Below, piece by piece: positions 1 to 8,377 of a stretch of 12,734 bases of DNA (the first letter of the stretch is position 1; each line of letters starts with the position of its first letter). A program made the position numbers and the translations under genes. The DNA is taken from contig JAFGQF010000072.1 in the NCBI GenBank assembly GCA_016935775.1, positions 1 to 12,734 of the forward strand, given 5' to 3'. The stretch comes from Caldifarciminota bacterium (GTDB taxonomy: Bacteria > Hydrothermota > Tepidihabitantia > Tepidihabitantales > Tepidihabitantaceae). The notes under the pieces were generated by a model. The model saw only the letters and a list, made by a program, of their open reading frames with translations. It was not told the DNA's origin and did no database searches.

Positions 1-1
1 C

Positions 2-199
2 GAGATGGTGAAGCCGGGCGCGGTGGTGGTGGATGTCGGCATCACCCGGACCGATGACGGGCTCAGGGGCGACGTGGCCTTCGACGAGGTCGCCGAAGTG
101 GCCTCGGCCATCACGCCGGTGCCGGGCGGGGTCGGGCCGATGACCGTGGCGATGCTCCTGCGGAATACCGTGCAGGCGGCCGAGGGACGGGCCGGGTGA
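2..199 (+). CDS. folD: FolD, bifunctional methylenetetrahydrofolate dehydrogenase/cyclohydrolase (C-terminal fragment)
   Basis: This is the last 65 codons of a gene that starts before the window. The visible end carries the family's C-terminal signature, TPVPGGVGPMTVAMLLRNT, preceded by a Rossmann strand (GAVVVDVGI) and a GDV motif that is typical of FolD. FolD is a cytoplasmic enzyme that interconverts 5,10-methylene-, 5,10-methenyl- and 10-formyl-tetrahydrofolate using NAD(P), and so supplies one-carbon units for purines and formyl-methionine. Family members are usually about 280-300 residues, so roughly three quarters of the protein lies upstream. Its TGA stop overlaps the GTG start of the next gene (GTGA), which points to translational coupling. 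The catalytic lysine and tyrosine lie in the missing part and cannot be checked. Confidence 0.95.
   Translation, partial: EMVKPGAVVVDVGITRTDDGLRGDVAFDEVAEVASAITPVPGGVGPMTVAMLLRNTVQAAEGRAG
182..187 (+). promoter_or_regulatory. Ribosome binding site for the prenyl synthase GTG start
   Basis: GAGGGA lies 8 bases before the GTG at 196, inside the end of folD. It supports GTG as the real start even though that codon overlaps the folD stop. Confidence 0.55.
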
Positions 200-1029
200 G
201 CGACGGTCTCGGCCGCCGGCTCGAGCAGGACCGGGCGCTGGTCGATGGCTGGCTGAAGGCGGCGCTTCAGGTGCCGGGCGTGCCGACGCGGCTTGCGCAG
301 GCGATGCGCTACGCCCTGCTGGGCCCGGGCAAGCGGCTGCGGCCGATACTGTGCCTGGAGACGTTCCGGGCCTGCGGCGGGCGAAACGATGAGTGGGTCA
401 GGCCGTTCTGCTGCGGCATCGAGATGGTGCACGCTTTCTCGCTGGTCCACGACGACCTGCCGGCGATGGACGATGACGACTTCCGGCGCGGCCGGCCGTC
501 GCTGCACCGCCGGCACGACGAGGCCACCGCCATCCTGGCCGGTGATGCGCTGTTTGCCCTCGCCTTCGAGCAGTTCGCCCGGGGCCCGGCACCCGCCGCC
601 CGCCGGGCGCGCGCGGCCGCGGCGCTGGCGCGGGCGGCCGGGCCGGCCGGGATGGCCGGCGGCCAGGTGCTCGACCTCGCCCCGGGCCGGCGCGACCTCG
701 GCCGCGTCCACCGGCTCAAGACCGCGGTCTTCATGGCCGCGGCGATGGAGGTCGGGGCGCTGGCGGCCGGGGCGCGCGAGGCGAAGGTCAACGCGGTCCG
801 CGAGGCCGGGTTCGGGCTCGGGATGCTTTTCCAACTCACCGACGACCTGCTCGACACCGAGTCGGACGAGGGCGGCCGTGCCTCGGCTGCAATCGCGCGC
901 GGCCGGGGCCGGGCGCGCCGCGATGCCGGGCGGCTGGCCGGGAAGGTTCGTGAGCTCTTCCAAAGCCTGGGACCTCGGTTCGCAGTGCTGGCCGGGTTGC
1001 CCGGGCTGGTGCTGGAACGGGAGCGCTAG
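196..1029 (+). CDS. ispA: Polyprenyl (farnesyl/geranylgeranyl) diphosphate synthase
   Basis: This 277-residue protein belongs to the all-helical trans-isoprenyl diphosphate synthase family. It condenses isopentenyl diphosphate with allylic diphosphates to give C15 or C20 products for quinones and carrier lipids. Visible motifs, in order, are GKRLRP (45-50), the first aspartate-rich motif DDLPAMDDDDFRRGR (86-100), GMAGGQ (151-156), HRLKT (172-176) and the second aspartate-rich motif FQLTDDLLD (212-220). All the metal-binding aspartates are intact. The two residues between the DD pair and the last D of the first motif's core (DDLPAMD) follow the bacterial FPP synthase pattern. The loop after the second motif is unusual: it is about a dozen residues shorter than in typical members, and the usual GKxTYP element reads GRASAA (227-232). 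The chain length of the product cannot be read safely. The GTG start overlaps the folD stop, and dxs begins one base after this gene's TAG. Confidence 0.93.
   Translation: MSDGLGRRLEQDRALVDGWLKAALQVPGVPTRLAQAMRYALLGPGKRLRPILCLETFRACGGRNDEWVRPFCCGIEMVHAFSLVHDDLPAMDDDDFRRGRPSLHRRHDEATAILAGDALFALAFEQFARGPAPAARRARAAAALARAAGPAGMAGGQVLDLAPGRRDLGRVHRLKTAVFMAAAMEVGALAAGAREAKVNAVREAGFGLGMLFQLTDDLLDTESDEGGRASAAIARGRGRARRDAGRLAGKVRELFQSLGPRFAVLAGLPGLVLERER
1019..1023 (+). promoter_or_regulatory. Ribosome binding site for dxs
   Basis: GGGAG lies 7 bases before the ATG at 1031. The dxs frame stays open for hundreds of bases upstream, across the prenyl synthase gene. This site, together with the onset of Dxs-like sequence at MGLLDQVRGPQDLKRMS, fixes the start at 1031. 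Confidence 0.6.
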
Positions 1030-1030
1030 G

Positions 1031-2893
1031 ATGGGACTGCTCGACCAGGTGCGCGGGCCGCAGGACCTGAAGCGGATGAGCCTGGCCGAACTGCGCCGGC
1101 TGGCGGCCGAAATCCGCGAGCGAATCGTCCAGACCACGTCGAAGACCGGCGGCCACACCGCGCCCAACCTGGGCACGGTCGAGCTTACCCTGGCCCTGCA
1201 CTACGTGTTCGAGTCGCCCCGCGACCGTCTGTTCTGGGACGTCGGGCACCAGTGCTACGCTCACAAGCTGGTCACCGGGCGGCAGGAACGGTTCGATACC
1301 CTGCGCCAGCCCGGCGGCATCGCCGGTTTCCCGAAGCGGTCGGAGAGCGAGCACGACCAGTTCGACGCCGGTCACTCGGGCAACTCGATCTCGGCCGCGC
1401 TCGGCGTCGCGACCGGCGACCGGCTGCGGGGGACCGAGCGCCGGACGATTGCCGTGGTCGGCGACGGCTCGATTGTCGCCGGGATGGCGTTCGAGGCGCT
1501 CAACCACACCGGGGAACTCAGGCAGGACCTGACCGTCGTGCTCAACGACAACGAAATGTCGATCGGGCCGAGCACCGGCGGAATGGCGAGCTACCTGAAC
1601 CGGATAATCACCGGCCGGATGTACAACCGGATGCGGGCCGACGTCTGGAACCTGCTCGGCCTGATGCCGAGCGAGATGACCGAGAAGGCCCGGCTGGCCG
1701 CGAAGAAGCTGGAGGAGGGCTTGAAGAACCTGGTCGTGCCCAGCATTCTCTTCGAGGAGCTGGGGTTTCGCTACTTCGGGCCGGTGGACGGTCATGACCT
1801 GGGCGAGCTGGTTCAGACATTCCGGCGGGTGCGAACGCAGCACGGGCCGGTGCTGGTTCACGTCAACACGGTCAAGGGCCGCGGTTTCAAGCCGGCGATG
1901 GACAACCCGGAGCTGTTTCACGGCATCGGGCCGTTTGACTGTGTGACCGGTGAGTGCTCCGGCAAGTCGAAGCGAACCTATTCGTCCGCGTTCGGCGAGG
2001 CGCTCTGCGAGATGGCGGCGCGCGACGACCGGGTGGTGGCGATAACCGCCGGGATGTCGCTCGGCACCGGGCTCGCCGGGTTCCGCGAGAAGTTCCCGAA
2101 CCGGCTCTACGATGTCGGCATCTGCGAACAGCACGCGGTCACGTTCGCCGCGGGGCTGGCGCTGGCCGGGATGCGGCCGGTGCTGGCGGTCTACTCGACT
2201 TTCCTGCAGCGCTCGGTGGACCAGGTCATCGAGGACGTCTGCCTGCAGAACCTGCCGGTCATCCTGGCGATTGACCGCGCCGGGCTCGTCGGCGAGGACG
2301 GGCCGACTCACCACGGAGTGTTCGACCTCACCTACCTGGCGATGATACCGGGTATGACGGTGCTGGCCCCCCGTGACGAGGACGAGCTGAAGGCGATGCT
2401 CGAGTTCTGCCGGACCTTTGAACAGGGGCCGGTCGCGGTGCGCTACCCGCGCGGCGGCTCGGACCGGCAGCTCGGGCCGGGCGCGCCGGTCGAGTTCGGC
2501 CGGGCCGAAACCGTCCGGCCGGGCAAGGACGGCACGGTGCTGGCGGTGGGCTCGATGGTTGCGCCCGCGTTCGAGGCGGCCGAGGCGCTGGCGCGCGAAG
2601 GCCTCGAACTGGCGGTGGTGAACGCCCGGTTCGTCAAACCGCTCGACGAGGAACTGGTACTGGCGGCGGCGCGGCGCCACGGCCGGCTGGCAACCGTCGA
2701 GGAAAACGTGCTCGCCGGCGGGTTCGGCTCCCGGGTCGCCGAATTGCTCGACCGGCACGGGGTCGAGGCGCGGGTGCGCCGGTTCGGCATATCGGACCGG
2801 TTCGTCGAGCAGGGCTCGCGGGCGGCACTCCTGGAGAACGAGGGACTCTCGCCCGGGCGGCTGGCAAACGAGTTCCGCGTGCTCTTCAGGTAG
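1031..2893 (+). CDS. dxs: 1-deoxy-D-xylulose-5-phosphate synthase
   Basis: This is a full-length, 620-residue Dxs, the usual family size. It is a cytoplasmic, thiamine-diphosphate-dependent enzyme that joins pyruvate and glyceraldehyde 3-phosphate to make DXP, the entry step of the MEP isoprenoid pathway. Visible elements are the conserved H42 in GGHTAPNLGTVELT, DVGHQ (70-74), the ThDP/Mg motif GDG (144-146) with LNDNEMSI (171-178), the catalytic glutamate E366 in ICEQHAV, R416 and D423 with H427 in DRAGLVGEDGPTHHG, and R474 in RYPRG. The C-terminal transketolase domain runs from about 500 to 615. The motif usually written GHSSTSIS reads GHSGNSIS here (114-121), a small deviation. The gene sits one base after the prenyl synthase, an arrangement common in bacteria that fits their shared pathway. 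The next gene starts three bases after its stop. Confidence 0.98.
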   Translation: MGLLDQVRGPQDLKRMSLAELRRLAAEIRERIVQTTSKTGGHTAPNLGTVELTLALHYVFESPRDRLFWDVGHQCYAHKLVTGRQERFDTLRQPGGIAGFPKRSESEHDQFDAGHSGNSISAALGVATGDRLRGTERRTIAVVGDGSIVAGMAFEALNHTGELRQDLTVVLNDNEMSIGPSTGGMASYLNRIITGRMYNRMRADVWNLLGLMPSEMTEKARLAAKKLEEGLKNLVVPSILFEELGFRYFGPVDGHDLGELVQTFRRVRTQHGPVLVHVNTVKGRGFKPAMDNPELFHGIGPFDCVTGECSGKSKRTYSSAFGEALCEMAARDDRVVAITAGMSLGTGLAGFREKFPNRLYDVGICEQHAVTFAAGLALAGMRPVLAVYSTFLQRSVDQVIEDVCLQNLPVILAIDRAGLVGEDGPTHHGVFDLTYLAMIPGMTVLAPRDEDELKAMLEFCRTFEQGPVAVRYPRGGSDRQLGPGAPVEFGRAETVRPGKDGTVLAVGSMVAPAFEAAEALAREGLELAVVNARFVKPLDEELVLAAARRHGRLATVEENVLAGGFGSRVAELLDRHGVEARVRRFGISDRFVEQGSRAALLENEGLSPGRLANEFRVLFR

Positions 2894-2896
2894 CCG

Positions 2897-5800
2897 ATGC
2901 GGCGCCTGGTGCTGGTGGTCCTGCTCGCGGTTGCGGCCGCCGCCGCGTTCGAACTGACCGACTCGACCCGCTACGAGCCGCGGGTGGACTATGACCTGGG
3001 CCTGGTGTTCATCGAGAAGTGGTGGGGCAGCCGGCTGGTGGGAGTCGAGAAGGTCATCACGCTGGACGACTACCTCGACTACCAGCTCAAGCAGTCGATC
3101 AGCGCGAGCTGGAGGACCGCGGCCAGGCAGTCGCGCCAGCAGAAGGAGCTGGCCTACGACGCCTCGGGCCTGATTCCCGACATCACGCTGCCGAAACTGC
3201 CGGTATTCGGCGAGGGCAGCAAGATCGACATATCGGGCCAGGACCGCATCACCCTCGGCGGCCGCCAGACACTGGTCGAAGGCGCGGGCCGAACCCCGAC
3301 CGGGCAGCGGCTGCTGCCCGAGCTGAAGATGGAGCAGCAGCTCGCGGTCCGGCTCGACGGCACGGTGGGCGAGCGCACCAAGGTCAGCATCGACCACGAC
3401 TCCGAGCGCCAGGAGGGCAAGAACAAGATCAAGCTCTCCTATACCGGGACCGAGGACGAAATAGTCCAGTCGGTCGAGCTGGGCGACACCCGGCTGTCAA
3501 TCCCCGGGACCCAGTACACCGGCGACCTGCCGGCGCACAAGGGGCTGTTCGGCGCGTCGGCGCAGGGCAAGCTCGCCGGCGTGGACGTCTACGCGATCGC
3601 CTCGCGCGAGGAGTCGCAGGGCCAGACCCAGAGCTTCACCGGCCAGCGGCGGGTGAGCGTTGACACCATCTACGGCAAGGAGTACGTCCGCAACCGGTTC
3701 TTCCACGTCGAGGCGCCGGGCGAGCTCGTGAACCTGCGGGTCTACGTTGACGACAAGAACCCGACCAACAACCAGGCGTCGCTCAAGGGCATCGCGACCG
3801 TCTACCCGGACTACCCGGACTCGATCCCGGCGCGCTGGAACTACGACCGGGCGGGCGGCGACTTCGACCTGAAGTCGATCGGCACCGATTTCGTGGTCCA
3901 CCCGGGCAATATCGTCGAGTTCGCCCGGTCGGTTGACCCGCAGGCGGTGGTCGGGCTGGTGATTTTCACGGCGACCGACACGATCGGCGGCGGGTTCTCG
4001 AACGACTCGCTGGTGATGAAGCTGCTCAAGCCCGAAATCCCGGATTCGAGTTCGCTGGCCTGGGACTACGAGCTCCGCAACGTCTACGCCCTGCCGCTTT
4101 CCGAAGTCCAGCTCGGCCGGGTGAGCCTCGTCCGCTACAACCCGGACGACAACGACGACGAGTACGAAGACGCCGGGCCGTGTGCCGGGCGGAAGTTCCT
4201 CGAGATACTCGGGCTCGACCCGAACAACGACGGCCGGATCGAGTATCCCCAGTTCGACTCGCGCACCGGGCTGATCAGGTTCCCATCGGCCAGGCCGTTT
4301 GCGTCAAGCGACCTGTCGGTCCCGGATTCGGTCATTTACCTCAAGTACCCGCTCGACGCCGACGAGGGCCGGCGCTACTACCTCGTGGTTGAATACTCGA
4401 GCGCGACCGAGTCGTTCTACCTGGGCCAGGTGGACATCGAGGACGGGTCGGAAAAGGTCTACGTCAACGGCGACCTGTGGTCGCGCAACACCGACTACGA
4501 AATCAACTACCTGTCCGGGATGCTGACCTTCCGGCGCGAGTTGCCGCCCGACGCCGACATCCGGGTGACGTTCGAGTATCGACCCTGGTTCTCGCTCACC
4601 CAGAAGTCGCTGGTCGGCTCGCGCGCTGAATGGAAGTTCGACCAGAACGGCAAGGTCGGCTCGAGCATCTTCTACCGCAGCGAGGGTGTGCCCGACGACC
4701 GGCCGGTGCTCGGGTCGGAGCCGTTCCAGCGGATGATCGCCGAAGCCGACGCCTCGTACAATACCAGCTCGGACGCGGTCAGCGCCTTCCTCGACCGGCT
4801 GCCGCTGCTCCGGGCCCAGGCACCGACCACTTTCTCGGCCCAGCTCGAGGGCGCGCTTTCGGTTCCCGACCCGAACACCCGCGGGGTCGCCTACCTGGAC
4901 GACTTCGAGGGGACGACGATCACCCGCGACGTCTCGACCAACGCAATTCTCTGGTACCACGCCTCGGTACCGGCCGGCAAGGACTCGGCCGGGTTTGCCG
5001 AGACACCGCTGCACTGGGTGACGCCGGTCGAACGGGTGCGCAAGGACTCGGTGTTCGGGCCTTCGATCGGGGATGAGGGACGCGAGACCCAGGATTACCT
5101 GCGGGTGGTGTTTTCGCCCGACCCGGGCGACACCGCCTCGTGGGCCGGGATGATGACTTCCCCGTCGCAGCTCGGGATGAACCTGCAGGACATCGAGAAC
5201 CTGCAGGTGATACTCAAGTCGCGCCGCGGCGCCGGCCGCATCCACGTCTCGGTCGGGATGAGCATTGACGAGGACGCGCCCCGGCGCGACCGGGCGGGCA
5301 GAATCGTCGGGCTGAACGGCCGGCTCGATACCGAGGACGAGAACGGCAACGGGATCCTCGACGAGGCTATCGAGGACGCCGGGCTGGACGGGGTTTTCGG
5401 TTACGATTCGCTCTGGCACCCGGACTCGGCCGACGACGGCAACGACGACTACGACGTAGAGACCAACCCGGGCGGGACCGAGGACAACCGGCGGCTGGAT
5501 TCCGAGGACCTGGACCGGAACGGTTTCTCGCGCTACAACCACTACTTCGAGTGCGAGCTCGAGCTGGGCGACGAGCGTTACGTCTCGCCGCTGTACGGCG
5601 GCTGGCAGCTCTACCGGGTGTCGCTAAAGGACAGCGCTGCGTTCCGGGTTATCGGCGACCCGAAGTGGGAGAACATCAAGGTTGTCCGGGTCTGGTTCGA
5701 CGGGTTCGAGGCGACCGACACGGTTGATTTCTACTCGGTCGAGTTCGTCGGCAGCAAGTGGCGCGATCCTCTCATCGGCCAGCTCGCGGACTCCACCAAC

Positions 5801-8377
5801 GTCCCGGTGGACACCGCCGAGCGGGTCTGGGTCGCGCAGATATCCCGCAAGACCGACACCACCTATTACCCGCCGTTCGAGCCGGAGACCGACATCTACG
5901 GCAACGTCGAGCAGGAGGCGTCGCTGCTGTTCGGCTACCGCAACCTGCACGGCAACCGGCAGGCGGTGGTCGCCCGGACCAACGCCGAGCGTGACGACTA
6001 CCGCGAGTACGCCGAGTTGCGGCTCTGGGCTCACAACGACGGCAACGACCTCGGGGTCCTGCTCCGGGTCGGGTCGGATTCGCTGAACTACTACCAGTAC
6101 CGCGCGCTGGTGACCGATGGCGACAGCGTGCCGGGAGCCGGTCGCCAGGGCTGGTACGAGTTCGTTGTCCCGCTCGACTCGCTGCCGGTGCTGAAGCCAA
6201 GGCGCGACTCGGCGGTTGGACCGGGCGGGGAGTGGCAGGCCGGGCGCTACGGCGTGACCGGCAACCCGTCGCTGGCCGACGTGCGCTACACCGGGCTGGG
6301 GATTGAGAACCGCGGCCGCCAGAAGCTCTCGGGCGGAATCTGGTTCGACGACCTGAGGCTGGCCGGTCCGCGCAAGGACCCGGGCTACGGGTTCACTGCC
6401 GGGGCCAATTTCGGCCTGTCCGACCTTGCCACCGTCGGGGTCAACCTCGGCTACTCGGACCCGAACTTCCGCCGTTTCAGCGAGGGCCGCGGGGTGAAGA
6501 CCGGCGGCTACGGCACCAACCTCGGGACCAGCGTCCGGGCGAATCTCGACCGGCTACTGCCGGTCGGCTGGGGTTTGTCGATACCGCTGAGCTACGGTAT
6601 CTCGCAGCGCACCAGTCTTCCCAAGTTCTCGTCCACCTATCCCGACCTCCGGGTCGAGGGCGAGACCGGGGCCGAGGAGCTGGCCACCGCCCGCGACGAG
6701 TACATATCGCTCGACAACGTCCGCAAGAGCCGTTCCGGCAACCGGCTGATGAACTACACGGTCGAGGCGATGAGCTTCTCCTGGCGCGAGCGCCGGGCCG
6801 GCAACCGGGCAACGCTGACCCGCGACTCGACCTCGAGCCGGCTGTTGCAGTGGTCGTACGGGGTCAGCCCGGACCTGAGCGTCACGCTGGGCGAGGAAAC
6901 CGACCTCGCGCTGTTCCCGCAGGGCATCAACCTGGGGCTGGCGAACTCGAGCCAGCGGACCGCCCGCGCGAGCCGCCAGGCGCCGGGAGATTCCTGGCGG
7001 GTGGACACGCTGCGCGGCAACGGGCTGAGCGCGGATTTCGGCGTCGACTACTCGCCGATCGACGAGCTGAGCTTCGACTACGGGCTCGGCCTGGAGCGCG
7101 ACCTGCTGGTCGGGGAGGATACGCTCGTGGGCGTGCCGCTGGGCAGCGAGAGCGACCGCGACGAGAACTTCGGGGCCTCGTTCTCCTACGACATCGGCGA
7201 CTTCCTGACGCCGACGGCGGACTTCGACGGCGACTACAGCCACGAGCGGCCGAAGGCGAGCGACACGGCTTATGCCGGCTACCGGAACATGTCGAACTCG
7301 GGCGACCTCGACGTCGGGCTCGGCCTGGACCTGCCCGAGCTGTTCGAACTGCTGGGCAATGAGCCGCCGAAGCGCGAGAAGCAGGACGACAGCCTCGCGC
7401 CGCCGCCGTCGTCTGCCGAGGCGCTGCGCAAGGCGCTGCGGGCGGTTGGCGGGGCCGTTGACCCGGTGGACTTTGACTACTCGATATCGCGGTCGAGCGA
7501 CCTGGTCCGGGTCGTCGACAACGCGCCCTGGCATTACCGGTTGGGATTCACCGACGGGTTCCAGTACGATTCGCTCGAGCCGCCGACCAGCGTTGACCGC
7601 GACCGGCTCAACTCGTTGCGGCTCTCGTCCGGCCTGCGGGTCAAGGAGGTGAAGGTCGGGGTCGGCTACGACTGGTCGGTCGGCCGCAACACCAACCTGC
7701 TCACCACCCAGGAGGACCGGAGCCTGAGCTGGCCCGACCTCGACTACTCGCTCGGCAAGCTTCACAACCTGTTCAGCAAGTACGCGACCGATTCCCGGCT
7801 GAACGGCCGCTACTCCCGCCGGACCGCGCTCAGCGGCGAGTTGCTTGTCGACGCCGATTCGCTGGCGATGTACGGCCGGACCCAGACGACCGCCAACGAG
7901 TTCAGCCCGTTGATATCCTGGCAGACCACCTGGAAAAAGCGGGTGTCGACGACGCTGTCAGCCAACTACACCTTCTCTTCGGCGACCAGCTTCCTGAGCG
8001 AGACCGGGCTGAGCAGGAGCGTCACCGATACCGACACCCGCGGGGCCGACCTGTCGCTGTCCTACTCGTTTTCCGCGCCCCAGGGACTGAGGCTGCCGTT
8101 TCTCAAGCGGGTGCGGTTCTCGTCCGACCTGAGGCTCACCTGGTCGCTGCGCTATGCCCGGACCCTCCGCACGCGCACCCAGTGGACCGGCGGCCTGCCC
8201 GAGGACCCGGTGCCGCAGCAGAACGACAATTCGGTCTCAACCCGGCTGGCCGCGTCCTACAGCTTCTCGCGGACCATCGAGGCGGGCGCCAACGTCGGCT
8301 ACGGCTATACCAAGGGACTGACCGGCACCTCGACGAAGACCGCGGACCTGGATTTCTGGGTCCTGTTCCGATTCTAG
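2897..8377 (+). CDS. sprA: SprA/Sov-type giant outer-membrane protein (type IX secretion translocon family)
   Basis: This 1826-residue protein has a signal peptide (1-17, hydrophobic core ending in a run of alanines) and ends in LFRF, the terminal phenylalanine typical of outer-membrane beta-barrels. SprA hallmarks include KIDISGQDRITLGGRQT (109-125), the stretch around KNKIKLSYTGTEDEIVQSVELG (about 176-200), LDDFEGTT (667-674), VVRVWFDGFEATDTVDFYSVEF (929-950) and WFDDLRL (1149-1155). From about 1160 to the end, alternating polar/hydrophobic, aromatic-rich segments suggest barrel strands. In Bacteroidota, SprA/Sov is the barrel through which type IX cargo crosses the outer membrane. It usually has about 2300-2500 residues, so this one is several hundred shorter. 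It has a D441-Y450 EF-hand-like loop (DPNNDGRIEY) and an acidic segment at 811-877. It begins three bases after dxs with only a weak AGG ahead of the ATG, so coupling is likely. Family membership is secure; a secretion role in this lineage is inferred. Confidence 0.9.
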   Translation: MRRLVLVVLLAVAAAAAFELTDSTRYEPRVDYDLGLVFIEKWWGSRLVGVEKVITLDDYLDYQLKQSISASWRTAARQSRQQKELAYDASGLIPDITLPKLPVFGEGSKIDISGQDRITLGGRQTLVEGAGRTPTGQRLLPELKMEQQLAVRLDGTVGERTKVSIDHDSERQEGKNKIKLSYTGTEDEIVQSVELGDTRLSIPGTQYTGDLPAHKGLFGASAQGKLAGVDVYAIASREESQGQTQSFTGQRRVSVDTIYGKEYVRNRFFHVEAPGELVNLRVYVDDKNPTNNQASLKGIATVYPDYPDSIPARWNYDRAGGDFDLKSIGTDFVVHPGNIVEFARSVDPQAVVGLVIFTATDTIGGGFSNDSLVMKLLKPEIPDSSSLAWDYELRNVYALPLSEVQLGRVSLVRYNPDDNDDEYEDAGPCAGRKFLEILGLDPNNDGRIEYPQFDSRTGLIRFPSARPFASSDLSVPDSVIYLKYPLDADEGRRYYLVVEYSSATESFYLGQVDIEDGSEKVYVNGDLWSRNTDYEINYLSGMLTFRRELPPDADIRVTFEYRPWFSLTQKSLVGSRAEWKFDQNGKVGSSIFYRSEGVPDDRPVLGSEPFQRMIAEADASYNTSSDAVSAFLDRLPLLRAQAPTTFSAQLEGALSVPDPNTRGVAYLDDFEGTTITRDVSTNAILWYHASVPAGKDSAGFAETPLHWVTPVERVRKDSVFGPSIGDEGRETQDYLRVVFSPDPGDTASWAGMMTSPSQLGMNLQDIENLQVILKSRRGAGRIHVSVGMSIDEDAPRRDRAGRIVGLNGRLDTEDENGNGILDEAIEDAGLDGVFGYDSLWHPDSADDGNDDYDVETNPGGTEDNRRLDSEDLDRNGFSRYNHYFECELELGDERYVSPLYGGWQLYRVSLKDSAAFRVIGDPKWENIKVVRVWFDGFEATDTVDFYSVEFVGSKWRDPLIGQLADSTNVPVDTAERVWVAQISRKTDTTYYPPFEPETDIYGNVEQEASLLFGYRNLHGNRQAVVARTNAERDDYREYAELRLWAHNDGNDLGVLLRVGSDSLNYYQYRALVTDGDSVPGAGRQGWYEFVVPLDSLPVLKPRRDSAVGPGGEWQAGRYGVTGNPSLADVRYTGLGIENRGRQKLSGGIWFDDLRLAGPRKDPGYGFTAGANFGLSDLATVGVNLGYSDPNFRRFSEGRGVKTGGYGTNLGTSVRANLDRLLPVGWGLSIPLSYGISQRTSLPKFSSTYPDLRVEGETGAEELATARDEYISLDNVRKSRSGNRLMNYTVEAMSFSWRERRAGNRATLTRDSTSSRLLQWSYGVSPDLSVTLGEETDLALFPQGINLGLANSSQRTARASRQAPGDSWRVDTLRGNGLSADFGVDYSPIDELSFDYGLGLERDLLVGEDTLVGVPLGSESDRDENFGASFSYDIGDFLTPTADFDGDYSHERPKASDTAYAGYRNMSNSGDLDVGLGLDLPELFELLGNEPPKREKQDDSLAPPPSSAEALRKALRAVGGAVDPVDFDYSISRSSDLVRVVDNAPWHYRLGFTDGFQYDSLEPPTSVDRDRLNSLRLSSGLRVKEVKVGVGYDWSVGRNTNLLTTQEDRSLSWPDLDYSLGKLHNLFSKYATDSRLNGRYSRRTALSGELLVDADSLAMYGRTQTTANEFSPLISWQTTWKKRVSTTLSANYTFSSATSFLSETGLSRSVTDTDTRGADLSLSYSFSAPQGLRLPFLKRVRFSSDLRLTWSLRYARTLRTRTQWTGGLPEDPVPQQNDNSVSTRLAASYSFSRTIEAGANVGYGYTKGLTGTSTKTADLDFWVLFRF

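Noticed and set aside
293..1030. In-frame N-terminal extension of dxs overlapping the prenyl synthase gene
   Set aside because: The extension is arginine/serine/proline-rich noise from another frame of the prenyl synthase. Dxs similarity and a ribosome binding site both begin at the ATG at 1031.
836..3397. An 853-codon open frame on the minus strand across dxs and the start of the sprA-like gene
   Set aside because: Its translation is rich in R, A, P, H and V with no recognisable domain, and it lies opposite two strongly supported genes. Such long antisense frames are expected at this GC content.
4304..5542. A 412-codon open frame on the minus strand, and similar ones at 6554-7765, inside the sprA-like gene
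   Set aside because: These are antisense shadows of a continuous 1826-residue protein with clear homology throughout.
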